Below, piece by piece: positions 1 to 7,553 of a stretch of DNA of 20,779 bases. This DNA is from an uncultured Sutterella sp. (GTDB taxonomy: Bacteria > Pseudomonadota > Gammaproteobacteria > Burkholderiales > Burkholderiaceae_F). Every line of letters starts with the position of its first letter. The first letter of the stretch is position 1. The position numbers and the translations under genes are program-made. The DNA is taken from positions 1 to 20,779 of the forward strand of contig CAJMEC010000031.1 in the NCBI GenBank assembly GCA_905212345.1, in the 5' to 3' direction. Under the pieces are notes generated by a model. It was not told the DNA's origin. It saw only the letters and a program-made list of their open reading frames with translations, and did no database searches.

Positions 1-120
1 TTCGTGTGCGATTGTTCTCGATCTGAGCGCACGAATTTGGGGCGTTTTGTCGGACGGATTGGATGGGGCGATTGCGATGGAAGGACTGAAATTACGGGGT
101 TCGAGTCGATGCGAGCCGCT
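1..120. other. Unassigned window edge
   Basis: No gene can be assigned. On the plus strand two frames stay open from the window edge: one ends at the TAA at 121-123, the other runs into the terminator region and stops near 149. At least two minus-strand frames are also open, so openness here is not informative. None of the translations resembles a family I recognise. The piece may be the end of a coding region that begins outside the window. Confidence 0.2.
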
Positions 121-123
121 TAA

Positions 124-158
124 CAAAAATACAAAACGGGAGGTCGTTTGACCTCCCG
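124..158 (-). terminator. Intrinsic terminator of the tRNA gene
   Basis: A perfect inverted repeat (137-144 with 151-158, extended by a further C-G pair at 145/150) forms a GC-rich stem with a tiny loop. Read on the minus strand it is followed by TTTTGTATTTTTG, a U-rich tract. It lies 13 bp beyond the CCA end of the tRNA, so it most likely ends that short transcript. Read on the plus strand the stem lacks a good U tract. Confidence 0.8.
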
Positions 159-170
159 CTTCTTGAATTC

Positions 171-247
171 TGGTGGCGAGTCAGGGACTCGAACCCCGGA
201 CACAAGGATTATGATTCCTCTGCTCTAACCGACTGAGCTAACCCGCC
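171..247 (-). tRNA. tRNA-Met (CAU anticodon)
   Basis: The 77-nt minus-strand sequence folds as a complete tRNA. The 7-bp acceptor is GGCGGGT with ACTCGCC (one G-U), the D arm is GCTCAGTCGGTTAGAGC, the anticodon stem is GAGGA/TCCTT and the loop is ATCATAA, which places CAU at 34-36. The T arm carries GTTCGAGTC. The discriminator A and CCA end are encoded. CAU can be elongator Met, initiator Met or lysidine-modified Ile2. The first pair is G-C, against the unpaired C1-A72 of bacterial initiators, and the anticodon arm resembles betaproteobacterial elongator tRNA-Met as I remember it. Ile2 is the main alternative. Confidence 0.93.
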
Positions 248-258
248 AGAGAAGTGGA

Positions 259-287
259 ATCATACAGATACACCGGTTGAAAAGCAA
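259..287 (-). promoter_or_regulatory. Sigma-70 promoter of the tRNA gene
   Basis: On the minus strand a -35 TTGCTT (282-287) is followed after exactly 17 bp by a -10 TATGAT (259-264). Eleven bases separate the -10 from the mature tRNA 5' end, which would give a leader of only a few nucleotides. Position and spacing fit a dedicated tRNA promoter. Confidence 0.65.
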
Positions 288-333
288 CCCGTTTTATAAA
301 AAAACTCTAAACTTTTTTAAATCCTTAGTAATA

Positions 334-1155
334 TCAACGAGTTAAAAACTTATAAAAATGGTGCACCGGCCCATGTCCACGACCGACTGTTAACTCCCCG
401 GAGTGAGAAATAGCCTCCCAAAGGTATTTTTTTGCTTTTTCTACCGCTTCGGGCACTGTCTCACATTGTGGCAACAAGGTGGCCAGAGCCGATGACAAGG
501 TACAGCCGGTTCCGTGCGTATTTTTTGTTTCAATTCGATCGGCTTTAAAAACAAGGTTCACTTCCCCGTTTGTTAACAAATCCGGCACTTCAGAGCCGGT
601 TAAGTGACCACCTTTTAACAGTAGCCAACTGTCTTTACCCATTAAAGGTAAAAGCTTACCGGCAAGGGCCTGCATCTGCTCTTCTTGCGTGATTTCTGCT
701 TCCCCTACCAGTACCGCCGCTTCCGGCAAATTTGGTGTCAAAACCGTGGCCAACGGCAATAATTTCGTCTTAAGAGCTTGCACACAATTTTCCGGCAATA
801 AACGATCGCCGCTTTTGGCGACCATGACCGGGTCAAGCACCACAAAACGCGGACTATATCGTTCAAGAGCTCGGGCAACCTCTTCAATAACAGCCACATC
901 AGAAAGCATACCGATCTTGACCGCATCAATTCGAACATCTTCAAAAAGCGTCTCTAACTGCTCGCGCACAAAAGAGGCAGAAACCGGACAAACGCCCGTT
1001 ACCGCGCAAGTGTTTTGTGCAGTCAAAGCCGCAATCACACCACACCCGTAGCCGCCTAACGCGCTTATTGCCTTAATATCGGCAAGCACACCGGCTCCGC
1101 CCGACGGATCAACGCCGGCAATCGTTAAGACATTGGGAATTATTGTTTTCTCCAT
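334..1155 (-). CDS. thiD: Hydroxymethylpyrimidine/phosphomethylpyrimidine kinase ThiD
   Basis: ThiD phosphorylates 4-amino-5-hydroxymethyl-2-methylpyrimidine twice with ATP, making the pyrimidine half of thiamin in the cytoplasm. The 273-residue protein has the usual length for the ribokinase-like ThiD fold. The substrate-binding start is TIAGVDPSGGAG (11-22); DPVMVAKSG is at 108-116, TPNLPE at 140-145, KGGHL at 181-185, and the anion-hole and catalytic Cys motif THGTGCT is at 213-219 (C218). The ATG has a TTTTGGAG ribosome binding site. The gene overlaps the end of waaA by 16 bp, so it is the last gene of the pgi-waaC-waaA-thiD operon. A thiamin gene in an LPS operon is unusual company; no other thiamin gene is in the window. 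PdxK-type pyridoxal kinases are related, but the motifs favour ThiD. Confidence 0.95.
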   Translation of the reverse strand: MEKTIIPNVLTIAGVDPSGGAGVLADIKAISALGGYGCGVIAALTAQNTCAVTGVCPVSASFVREQLETLFEDVRIDAVKIGMLSDVAVIEEVARALERYSPRFVVLDPVMVAKSGDRLLPENCVQALKTKLLPLATVLTPNLPEAAVLVGEAEITQEEQMQALAGKLLPLMGKDSWLLLKGGHLTGSEVPDLLTNGEVNLVFKADRIETKNTHGTGCTLSSALATLLPQCETVPEAVEKAKKYLWEAISHSGELTVGRGHGPVHHFYKFLTR

Positions 1156-2426
1156 AGCGTCTCCAAAACAGACATGGTTCGCTCGGTTGCGCCAACGTAC
1201 ATTTTTGAGAAGGTCAAAGCGTTGGCCTTGAGACTAGCCATCAACTCAGGATTCATCAGCCATTGATGAGCCAAATCCACAGCCTTTGACATATCCTCAA
1301 CCTGAGTAATAGCTCCACCCTCAATTCCTTTTTCAACCACCATTGAAAAATTAAACGTACTGGGACCAACGATAACCGGAACCCCTACACTGGCCGGCTC
1401 AATAACATTCTGGCAACCAAAGGGTTTAAAGCTTCCCCCCATCAAAGTGACGTCCGACAGGGCACAGTAAAAGAACATTTCGCCCATGGAGTCACCCAAA
1501 ATAACTTGGGTGTCCTTTTGAATATCATGCGGAGTCTTTAAAAGGCTACGTTTCTGATAACGTAAGCCTGCTGACTTTAAAAGCTCTTCTACTTCTGCAA
1601 AACGTTGCGGATGGCGGGGCACTAAAAGATAACAAACCTCGGGTTTTGCTTGCTGTTTGAGCGACTCAACAATGAGGGCTTCCTCGCCATCACGAGTACT
1701 GGCAAACATCACAATAGGTTTTGAAATGTCAGACTTCCATTGCGCCGCTTTAGCCAATGCATCTGCGGGCGCCTGAATATCAAATTTAAGCGAACCGGTA
1801 ATCACCGGTTCCACTGTTCCCATCGCCTTTAAACGTTGAGCATCGCTTTGCGCCTGAGCACATACCTTTGCAAATCGCCCCATGGCTTTTTTCATCAGAT
1901 CCGGCACTCTCAAGGCTTGATTAAACGATTTTTCTGAAAGCCGGGCATTAACCAACGCCATGGGAATACCTAATGCGTGGGCCTCTTCTAAAACAGTCGG
2001 CCAAACTTCGGTTTCCATTAAAAGGCCCATGGCGGGTTGAGTCTGGCGCAAGAACTTACGCACCGCGTAAACCGCATCGTAGGGCAAAAAACACTGACGG
2101 ATTCTTTGCGGATCTAATTGAACAATTTTCTGTCCCGCCTCTCGTCCAGTGGGCGTCATATGGGTGAGCAAAATGTCGCACTGAGGCCATCGATTCAAAA
2201 TTGCCCGTACAAGCGGTCGAGTGGCATTGGTTTCGCCGACGCTGACCGCGTGAATCCAAACCACAGGATGCCCGATTCTGGGGGAAGGAAAGTCAGACCA
2301 CGCAAAGCGCTCCCCCCAATGTTTGAGGTATGAGGGCTGCTTTCTTGCGCGCCATAATAGATAAAGTCCCGCCAACGGCAAAAGCGCCGGCACCAAATAG
2401 CGATAACCTTGAGGGGAAATGTTCAT
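1140..2426 (-). CDS. waaA: 3-deoxy-D-manno-octulosonic acid (Kdo) transferase
   Basis: WaaA (KdtA) transfers Kdo from CMP-Kdo to the lipid A precursor at the inner membrane, starting the LPS inner core. The 428-residue protein has an N-terminal hydrophobic anchor (about 7-25) and WGERF at 37-41, whose Glu is the family's catalytic base. The N-terminal GT-B half contains SVGETNATRPL and METEVWP (137-143), then ALVNARLSEKS (157-167). The C-terminal half has GSLKFD (211-216) and EPASVGVPVIVGP. I chose the ATG at 2424-2426 because it overlaps the waaC stop as ATGA and puts the anchor at the true N terminus. An upstream start would add 30 residues not typical of the family and read back into waaC. 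Whether it adds one or two Kdo units cannot be read from the sequence. Confidence 0.95.
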   Translation of the reverse strand: MNISPQGYRYLVPALLPLAGLYLLWRARKQPSYLKHWGERFAWSDFPSPRIGHPVVWIHAVSVGETNATRPLVRAILNRWPQCDILLTHMTPTGREAGQKIVQLDPQRIRQCFLPYDAVYAVRKFLRQTQPAMGLLMETEVWPTVLEEAHALGIPMALVNARLSEKSFNQALRVPDLMKKAMGRFAKVCAQAQSDAQRLKAMGTVEPVITGSLKFDIQAPADALAKAAQWKSDISKPIVMFASTRDGEEALIVESLKQQAKPEVCYLLVPRHPQRFAEVEELLKSAGLRYQKRSLLKTPHDIQKDTQVILGDSMGEMFFYCALSDVTLMGGSFKPFGCQNVIEPASVGVPVIVGPSTFNFSMVVEKGIEGGAITQVEDMSKAVDLAHQWLMNPELMASLKANALTFSKMYVGATERTMSVLETLWRKQ

Positions 2427-3388
2427 TGAAAAAGGTCCAAACCCAACTGTGTTAAAGCGGATTTTACTTCGGAGACGGCCGGATTCGCTCCGACTCCCCC
2501 CAAACTCTTTACGCATGCACCTGTCAACCCAACCAGTTCAATCGGGTAGTCCAAGAAAAGGCCTACCGTGGGACGCTGCGTGGCCGCCGCCAAATGTGTA
2601 AGCCCTGTATCCACTCCCACCACAAACACAGCTTGCTGCAAAACCTCCGCGCAATCTTTTATGGACATACGAGGAAGCACCTGACAAAAATCTCCTGCCA
2701 AGGATGCAATGCGTTTAACCCGCTCGTGTTCTGCTTCTGAGCCCCAAAGCAGACGGATAGACAACCCCGCCTGGTGGCAGTCTTTTGCCAAAGCAACCCA
2801 CTTATTTTCTGGCCACAATTTTGTCTCTCGACTGGTATTGACTAAAAAGACCGCGTAAGGCGATGTATCACGGCAAACTTCAATTGTTCTTAGACCAAAA
2901 TCCAATGGGTAAGCTTTGAAGTCGTAATCAAAAGCCGCCCCCATGAGCATCCGACAACGAGTAACGGCGCTAAGTGACTTAGATACAGAAAAGGTTTGAT
3001 CGTAGAAACGGCAAGCCCAGGGCTCCTTAATACTGTTTTTATCGTAGCCCAATAAGAAAGATTGACTCCAGCGGCCGATTACGGCACTTTTTAAAAGTCC
3101 CTGAAGATCCACCACCCGTTCATAGTGTGCTAATTGCAGCGCGGCACGAACTCGTCCGACTTCTTTCCACGTCTGTGAACTCAAAACGTGCTTTCGCCAT
3201 TGCCTGACCGCCACCTCATGCACTGTATTCACATAACGGCTTAATCGGGGAATGTCGGCAAAGCTTCTTTCAACAACCCAATCAATCTGCAAATCCGGCT
3301 GAGCTTTAGCCAAGTCCGCCACGGCCGGCAGCGCGTGAATCACATCGCCCATGGAGGTGGTTTTGACAATTAGGGCTCGACGCGTCAT
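2423..3388 (-). CDS. waaC: Lipopolysaccharide heptosyltransferase I
   Basis: This glycosyltransferase family 9 enzyme adds the first L-glycero-D-manno-heptose, from ADP-heptose, to Kdo of the LPS inner core on the cytoplasmic face. The 321-residue protein begins with IVKTTSMGDVIHALPA (7-22), nearly the WaaC consensus. WVVERSFADIP follows at 37-47, VVDLQGLLKSA at 92-102 and TSRETKLWPENKW at 185-197. The nucleotide-sugar loop is GVDTGLTHLAA (258-268). WaaC-like N-terminal segments such as AVRQWRKH distinguish it from WaaF. The ATG at 3388 has an upstream AGGA and lies 13 bp after the pgi stop; a longer reading would run back into pgi. The donor sugar is made by the divergent hld operon next door, so the two operons form one biosynthetic neighbourhood. 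Confidence 0.93.
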   Translation of the reverse strand: MTRRALIVKTTSMGDVIHALPAVADLAKAQPDLQIDWVVERSFADIPRLSRYVNTVHEVAVRQWRKHVLSSQTWKEVGRVRAALQLAHYERVVDLQGLLKSAVIGRWSQSFLLGYDKNSIKEPWACRFYDQTFSVSKSLSAVTRCRMLMGAAFDYDFKAYPLDFGLRTIEVCRDTSPYAVFLVNTSRETKLWPENKWVALAKDCHQAGLSIRLLWGSEAEHERVKRIASLAGDFCQVLPRMSIKDCAEVLQQAVFVVGVDTGLTHLAAATQRPTVGLFLDYPIELVGLTGACVKSLGGVGANPAVSEVKSALTQLGLDLFQ

Positions 3389-3401
3389 GACTAACGATTC
3401 C

Positions 3402-4814
3402 TCAGTAAGCCAGTTTTGCTTCCAATTCGCGGCACAAACGCTTTCCGTATTCCACCGCCGGTTGATCAAAAGCATTCAGCCCATAAAGAGTGGCAAGCAT
3501 GGTCGTCTTGTGTTCATACAAAGCCATAAATGCCCCAAGTGTCTCAGGCGTTAATTTCTTAATACAAATAGTGGAGACAGCATTAAAAAACTCTACCGAT
3601 GGAGTCTGTCGTGTCACTAGCGCCTGAGCTTGAGCTTGGGCGTTGGCATTGAGCACTAAATGGTGATGGGCGTGACGGTGTCCCGCCTCTTCACACCAAA
3701 CTAAATCAATGCTGGTGCGGCCGCTTCCGTCTCTCAACCACTGATAAAAGGAGTGCTGGGCCTCATTGCCAAATCCGCCCCAAACAGCTTGCCCCGTGCG
3801 AGAAGCAATGACTGAACCATCCGGTCTTTCGCTTTTACCCAAACTTTCCATTTCCAACTGCTGTAGCCAAGCCACAACCAGTCTCAGTCTTTCGTCATAA
3901 GGCAAAAGGCAATGGGACTGCATTTGCAACTCAGTTGAGTTCCAGTAGGCAAGCAGAGCCAATGTCACGGGTAAATTCTGTTCGAGTTTGGCACTTAACA
4001 TATGCCGATCCATCTCATAGGCGCCGTGTAAGAATGCCGAGAAGACCTCCGGCCCCAATGCAATCACAAGAGGCAAACCGATGGCGCCCCACACAGAAAA
4101 ACGACCACCCACCCAAGACCAAATCGGGAAATGATTTTCCTCAGGCAAATCCATTAATTCACAGGCATCTTCTTTAGCGCTGACAAGAAGAATGTGTTTA
4201 GCGCGCTTTTCTTTCCCAACAATCCCCGCCTCTGCGTACCACTCATTGACAAGCTCCGCATTGAGCATTGTTTCGCGAGTTGAAAAGCTTTTACTTGAAA
4301 CAACAGTGAGCGTTGTCTGCGGATCCAAAACGCCTAAAATCCGATCGGCCAAAACACCGTCAACGGCCGACAGGAAATGAATCCTGATAGAGGGACTTAC
4401 CTCACGCAGGGCGTGGTAGACCGCATGCGGCCCCATTTCCGAACCGCCGATACCGATATTGATGACATCGGTAATTTTCTTTCCGCTTGCTCCAAGCCAT
4501 TGCCCCTCGCGAACTGCTCGAGCCAAGGCGTACATTCTTTCCCGAGTTTGATTGACCTCTTCGTAATGCGGGCTATTGATATTTTCAGAACGCAAGGAGG
4601 TATGTAACGCCTGTCTTTTTTCGCTGGCATTGACAACCTCACCGTCAACCATCCGGCTCTGTGTGTCTATTAGGCCGCAGTCTTTGGCCTTTTGTAAAAG
4701 ATTTTCGTACTGATCACGAGTTAAGCGCTGGCGACTGATATTTAGCGTCAAACCACAGGCGCTCAATTCACAATTCGGACACGTTTGAGAAAGAAAAGCA
4801 ATGGATTCGGTCAT
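3402..4814 (-). CDS. pgi: Glucose-6-phosphate isomerase
   Basis: Pgi interconverts glucose 6-phosphate and fructose 6-phosphate in the cytosol. The 470-residue protein is shorter than the roughly 550 residues of E. coli Pgi but carries both SIS halves. NASEKRQALHTSLR is at 62-75, DVINIGIGGSEMGP at 116-129 and SKSFSTRETMLN at 174-185. WSWVGGRFSVWGAIGLP is at 232-248, GNEAQHSFYQ at 349-358, and the C-terminal TPETLGAFMALYEHK is at 422-436. The ATG at 4814 is preferred. An in-frame GTG at 4847 would add 11 residues encoded in the leader hairpin, and neither start has a strong Shine-Dalgarno. Pgi heads the waaC-waaA-thiD operon. Fructose 6-phosphate feeds sedoheptulose 7-phosphate through transketolase, which may explain the linkage with heptose genes. 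Confidence 0.95.
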   Translation of the reverse strand: MTESIAFLSQTCPNCELSACGLTLNISRQRLTRDQYENLLQKAKDCGLIDTQSRMVDGEVVNASEKRQALHTSLRSENINSPHYEEVNQTRERMYALARAVREGQWLGASGKKITDVINIGIGGSEMGPHAVYHALREVSPSIRIHFLSAVDGVLADRILGVLDPQTTLTVVSSKSFSTRETMLNAELVNEWYAEAGIVGKEKRAKHILLVSAKEDACELMDLPEENHFPIWSWVGGRFSVWGAIGLPLVIALGPEVFSAFLHGAYEMDRHMLSAKLEQNLPVTLALLAYWNSTELQMQSHCLLPYDERLRLVVAWLQQLEMESLGKSERPDGSVIASRTGQAVWGGFGNEAQHSFYQWLRDGSGRTSIDLVWCEEAGHRHAHHHLVLNANAQAQAQALVTRQTPSVEFFNAVSTICIKKLTPETLGAFMALYEHKTTMLATLYGLNAFDQPAVEYGKRLCRELEAKLAY

Positions 4815-4825
4815 GACTAAAACCC

Positions 4826-4860
4826 AAAAAACGAAGCGCCGATACACCTGGGCGGCGCTT
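4826..4860 (-). terminator. Terminator-like hairpin in the pgi leader
   Basis: On the minus strand an 8-bp perfect stem (4853-4860 with 4834-4841) encloses an 11-nt loop and is followed by CG and six T (4826-4831). It lies just after the predicted pgi promoter and 12 bp before the pgi ATG, so transcripts must pass it before reaching the operon. It could be an attenuator or simply a stable 5' hairpin; no competing antiterminator structure was identified by eye. Confidence 0.5.
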
Positions 4861-4877
4861 ATAACAATCTAGTTGCC

Positions 4878-4907
4878 ATTGTACGTTGGCTAAAAACGCC
4901 TTGCCAA
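4878..4907 (-). promoter_or_regulatory. Promoter of the pgi-waaC-waaA-thiD operon
   Basis: On the minus strand TTGGCA (4902-4907) and TACAAT (4878-4883) are separated by 18 bp, close to the sigma-70 consensus. The start point would fall near 4870, leaving a leader of about 55 nt that contains the hairpin at 4826-4860. Its -35 is only two bases from the -35 of the opposite promoter. Confidence 0.55.
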
Positions 4908-4909
4908 TG

Positions 4910-4938
4910 TTGACATCAGAATCTAACCAATAGATACA
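4910..4938 (+). promoter_or_regulatory. Candidate promoter of the hldA-hldD-gmhB-hldC operon
   Basis: A perfect -35 TTGACA (4910-4915) is followed after 17 bp by a poor -10 GATACA (4933-4938); TACAGT at 4935-4940 is an alternative with a 19-bp spacer. It is back to back with the pgi promoter, so the two operons probably share one control region. The weak -10 leaves some doubt. Confidence 0.4.
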
Positions 4939-5006
4939 GTTTTCAGGCAAAAACACATCCTGATGCTTACAATTGTCGAAAAATAGCTAAAGTAAGGAAT
5001 GCCAAC

Positions 5007-5963
5007 GTGGCAAATTCATTCAGTCAAAAGAAAATTCTCGTGGCGGGCGACGCCATGCTTGACCGTTATTGGTTTGGCGACGCCAACCGCATTTCACCCG
5101 AAGCCCCGGTGCCGGTTGTTCGCATTGCGCGCGAGGAAGAGCGTCTGGGCGGCGCGGCTAACGTTGCACTCAATATCAGTGCGCTAGGGGCTGGCGCAAA
5201 GTTATTGTCTGTTGTCGGTTGTGATGAGGCAGGCTCTACCGTTGAACGTATCCTCAAAGAAAAAGGAATTGAACCGCATCTGCATCGCGATCCCAATTTA
5301 AAAACAACTGTTAAATTGCGGATTGTGGCTCGTCAACAGCAAATGTTGCGGGCTGACTTTGAAAACCGCCCAGCTACCGCGGTGCTTGCCAAACACCTCT
5401 GTGAATTCGAACAATTGATTGACGATTGTGAAGTGGTCGTTTTGTCTGACTACGGCAAGGGTGGACTTGACCATATCGCGCGCATGATTGATTGTGCTCG
5501 CGCCAAGGGCAAGCCCATTTTAATTGACCCCAAAGGCAGCAATTATGACCGCTATCGCGGCGCTACCGTCATTACCCCCAATCGTTCTGAATTGGCGCAA
5601 GTCGTGGGTTCTTGGGAAAGTGAAGAAGAATTAACAGAAAAAGCCCAAGCGCTTCGGGAAAAACTCAATCTGACCGCTGTCTTGCTTACGCGCAGTGAAG
5701 AAGGCATGACGCTTTTTTCCGATAAGGGAGCAAAAACGATTCCGGCTCAAGCGCTGGAAGTTTACGACGTTTCCGGTGCCGGAGACACCGTGATTGCCGT
5801 CATGGCCACCATGATGGCAATGGGCAAGCCGCTTGATGAAGCGATGAGAATTGCCAATCGCGCTGGCGGCATTGTTGTTGGAAAACTCGGCACGGCAACA
5901 GTCAGCTTTGAAGAGCTCTTCCCTAATGGCTATGATGATCTTTTTGCAGGAGAAGCATTGTGA
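5007..5963 (+). CDS. hldA: D-glycero-beta-D-manno-heptose-7-phosphate kinase
   Basis: HldA phosphorylates D-glycero-D-manno-heptose 7-phosphate at C1, giving the 1,7-bisphosphate, with ATP. The 318-residue protein is a stand-alone version of the kinase half of HldE (RfaE domain I). Visible PfkB-family marks are an N-terminal VAGDAMLDRYWFG (12-24), RISPEAPVPVV (28-38) and GGAANVALN (48-56). DPKGSNYDRYRGA is at 174-186, TPNRSE at 190-195, and the signature DVSGAGDT is at 254-261 with the catalytic-base Asp at 260. The start is a GTG at 5007, 8 bp after AAGGA; an ATG at 4999 is in another frame. The end overlaps hldD as GTGA. The adenylyltransferase that is fused to this domain in enterics is encoded separately three genes downstream. 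Confidence 0.94.
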   Translation: MANSFSQKKILVAGDAMLDRYWFGDANRISPEAPVPVVRIAREEERLGGAANVALNISALGAGAKLLSVVGCDEAGSTVERILKEKGIEPHLHRDPNLKTTVKLRIVARQQQMLRADFENRPATAVLAKHLCEFEQLIDDCEVVVLSDYGKGGLDHIARMIDCARAKGKPILIDPKGSNYDRYRGATVITPNRSELAQVVGSWESEEELTEKAQALREKLNLTAVLLTRSEEGMTLFSDKGAKTIPAQALEVYDVSGAGDTVIAVMATMMAMGKPLDEAMRIANRAGGIVVGKLGTATVSFEELFPNGYDDLFAGEAL

Positions 5964-6994
5964 GCATTATCGTAACGGGCGCCGCCGGTTTTATCGGCGC
6001 TAATAATGTTTTAGCTTTAAACCGCCGCGGCATCACCGATGTGATCGCTGTGGACAATCTCAGCCGTGCTGAAAAATTTAAGAATTTGATTGAGTGCCAA
6101 ATTTCCGACTACTTTGATAAGCGTGACTTTATCGAACTGGTGCGCGCTCGCAAAATTGCCAAACCGGAAGCCATCTTCCACCAAGGAGCTTGCTCCGACA
6201 CGATGGAAACGGACGGCCGCTACATGATGGAGAACAACTATCGTTATACCTTGGAACTCTTTAACTGGGCTCAAGAACTGGGTATTCCGATGATTTACGC
6301 ATCATCAGCCGCAACCTATGGAGCAAGCACCACATTTGTTGAAGATCCGCGCTTTGAAGGCCCTCTTAATGTCTACGGCTACTCTAAGTTCCTTTTTGAC
6401 CAAGTCTTGCGCGCCAAGATGGCAAAGGGTGAGGTAAAGGCTCCTGTTATCGGCCTTCGTTATTTCAATGTCTACGGTCCGCACGAACAGCACAAGGGCC
6501 GTATGGCAAGCGTGGCTTTCCATCAATTCTTCCAATTCCGCAAAGAAGGCCATGTGCGCCTTTTTGAAGGATGCTTAGGCTACGGCAACGGAGAGCAGGA
6601 GCGTGACTTTGTCTACGTTGATGACGTGATTGCCGTGAACCTTCACTTCTTTGATAAGCCTGTCACCGGCATTTACAACTGTGGCACCGGCCGCGCCCAA
6701 CCGTTTAACGACGTCTCTTTGGGTGTAGTAAACGCTTTGCGCGCACACGAAGGCAAAGAAAAGGTAACGCTTGAGCAGGCGGTCAAAGAGGGCTTTATCC
6801 GCTATATTCCCTTCCCTGAATCCTTAAAAGGCAAGTATCAAGCCTACACGCAAGCCGATTTAACGAAGCTACGCGCGGCTGGCTGCGATGTTCGATTCAG
6901 AAGTGTTGAAGAGGGAACGGCCGATTACGTGGCGGATCTTTTAACACGCTACCAAGACGTCGGCTCCGATCCAACTATCGCTGAAGCCAAATAA
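5960..6994 (+). CDS. hldD: ADP-L-glycero-D-manno-heptose 6-epimerase
   Basis: HldD inverts C6 of ADP-D-glycero-D-manno-heptose, giving the L-glycero form used by WaaC. It is an extended short-chain dehydrogenase with tightly bound NADP. The Rossmann motif TGAAGFIG is at 6-13, the family mark HQGACSD at 74-80, SSAATYG at 115-121, the catalytic YGYSK at 139-143, RYFNVYGPHE at 167-176 and GYGNGEQERDF at 207-217. At 344 residues it is somewhat longer than the usual 310-330, with the excess in a C-terminal tail rich in acidic residues. Translation starts at a GTG 7 bp after AGGAG and overlaps the hldA stop by 4 bp. The stop TAA shares its last base with the gmhB ATG. Confidence 0.95.
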   Translation: MSIIVTGAAGFIGANNVLALNRRGITDVIAVDNLSRAEKFKNLIECQISDYFDKRDFIELVRARKIAKPEAIFHQGACSDTMETDGRYMMENNYRYTLELFNWAQELGIPMIYASSAATYGASTTFVEDPRFEGPLNVYGYSKFLFDQVLRAKMAKGEVKAPVIGLRYFNVYGPHEQHKGRMASVAFHQFFQFRKEGHVRLFEGCLGYGNGEQERDFVYVDDVIAVNLHFFDKPVTGIYNCGTGRAQPFNDVSLGVVNALRAHEGKEKVTLEQAVKEGFIRYIPFPESLKGKYQAYTQADLTKLRAAGCDVRFRSVEEGTADYVADLLTRYQDVGSDPTIAEAK

Positions 6995-7545
6995 TGAGCT
7001 TACAAAAAGCTGCTTTCCTAGATCGCGACGGCGTGATCAATATTGATCACGCCTACGTTCATACGCCCGAAGAATTCACTTTTATTCCCGGCGTTTTCGA
7101 AGCTTGCCGACAACTACAAAGCGCGGGGTACCTTTTAATCATTGCCACCAATCAAAGTGGAATCGGCAGAGGCTATTACAGCGAGGAAGATTTTGCTCAC
7201 CTTTGCGATTGGATGAAAGCCGAATTTGCCCGCCAAGGCGTTCAAATCACTGATATTTTCTTCTGCCCGCACCACCCTGAAAAAGCTCTGGGCGCTTATC
7301 GATGTGACTGTGACTGCCGAAAACCCAAACCCGGCATGCTGTTGGCCGCTCAAAAAAAGTGGAACATTGACATGCCGGCAAGCCTTATGGTTGGCGACAA
7401 ATCGGGTGACATGCAGGCAGCGCTCTGCGCTCATATCGGCACGCGCATTCTAGTGGGCAAGGACGGCTTGCAAAAGCCCCAAGCCACCCCCGAATGCACT
7501 CACACGGCCGTGGATCTTTTGGAAGCTGTCCAAATTGTGCTTTAA
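6994..7545 (+). CDS. gmhB: D-glycero-beta-D-manno-heptose-1,7-bisphosphate 7-phosphatase
   Basis: GmhB removes the 7-phosphate, leaving heptose 1-phosphate for HldC. It is a 183-residue HAD-superfamily histidinol-phosphatase-type enzyme of normal length. FLDRDGVIN (8-16) supplies the nucleophile Asp10 and acid/base Asp12. TNQSG at 52-56 is HAD motif II, RKPKPGM at 109-115 carries the motif III Lys, and VGDKSGDM at 133-140 is motif IV. The structural zinc ligands are visible as C91, H93, C106 and C108. The start codon overlaps the hldD stop by one base, which indicates translational coupling. HisB-N is related, but the substrate is settled by the heptose operon around it. Confidence 0.94.
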   Translation: MSLQKAAFLDRDGVINIDHAYVHTPEEFTFIPGVFEACRQLQSAGYLLIIATNQSGIGRGYYSEEDFAHLCDWMKAEFARQGVQITDIFFCPHHPEKALGAYRCDCDCRKPKPGMLLAAQKKWNIDMPASLMVGDKSGDMQAALCAHIGTRILVGKDGLQKPQATPECTHTAVDLLEAVQIVL

Positions 7546-7553
7546 GGATTTTT

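Noticed and set aside
3389..3475. N-terminal extension of waaC into pgi
   Set aside because: It would add 29 residues not in the family; the ATG at 3388 has a ribosome site and lies right after the pgi stop.
4768..4956. A 62-codon frame in the pgi leader that could be a leader peptide
   Set aside because: It overlaps the first codons of pgi in another frame, its start lies upstream of the predicted promoter, and it has no regulatory codon run.
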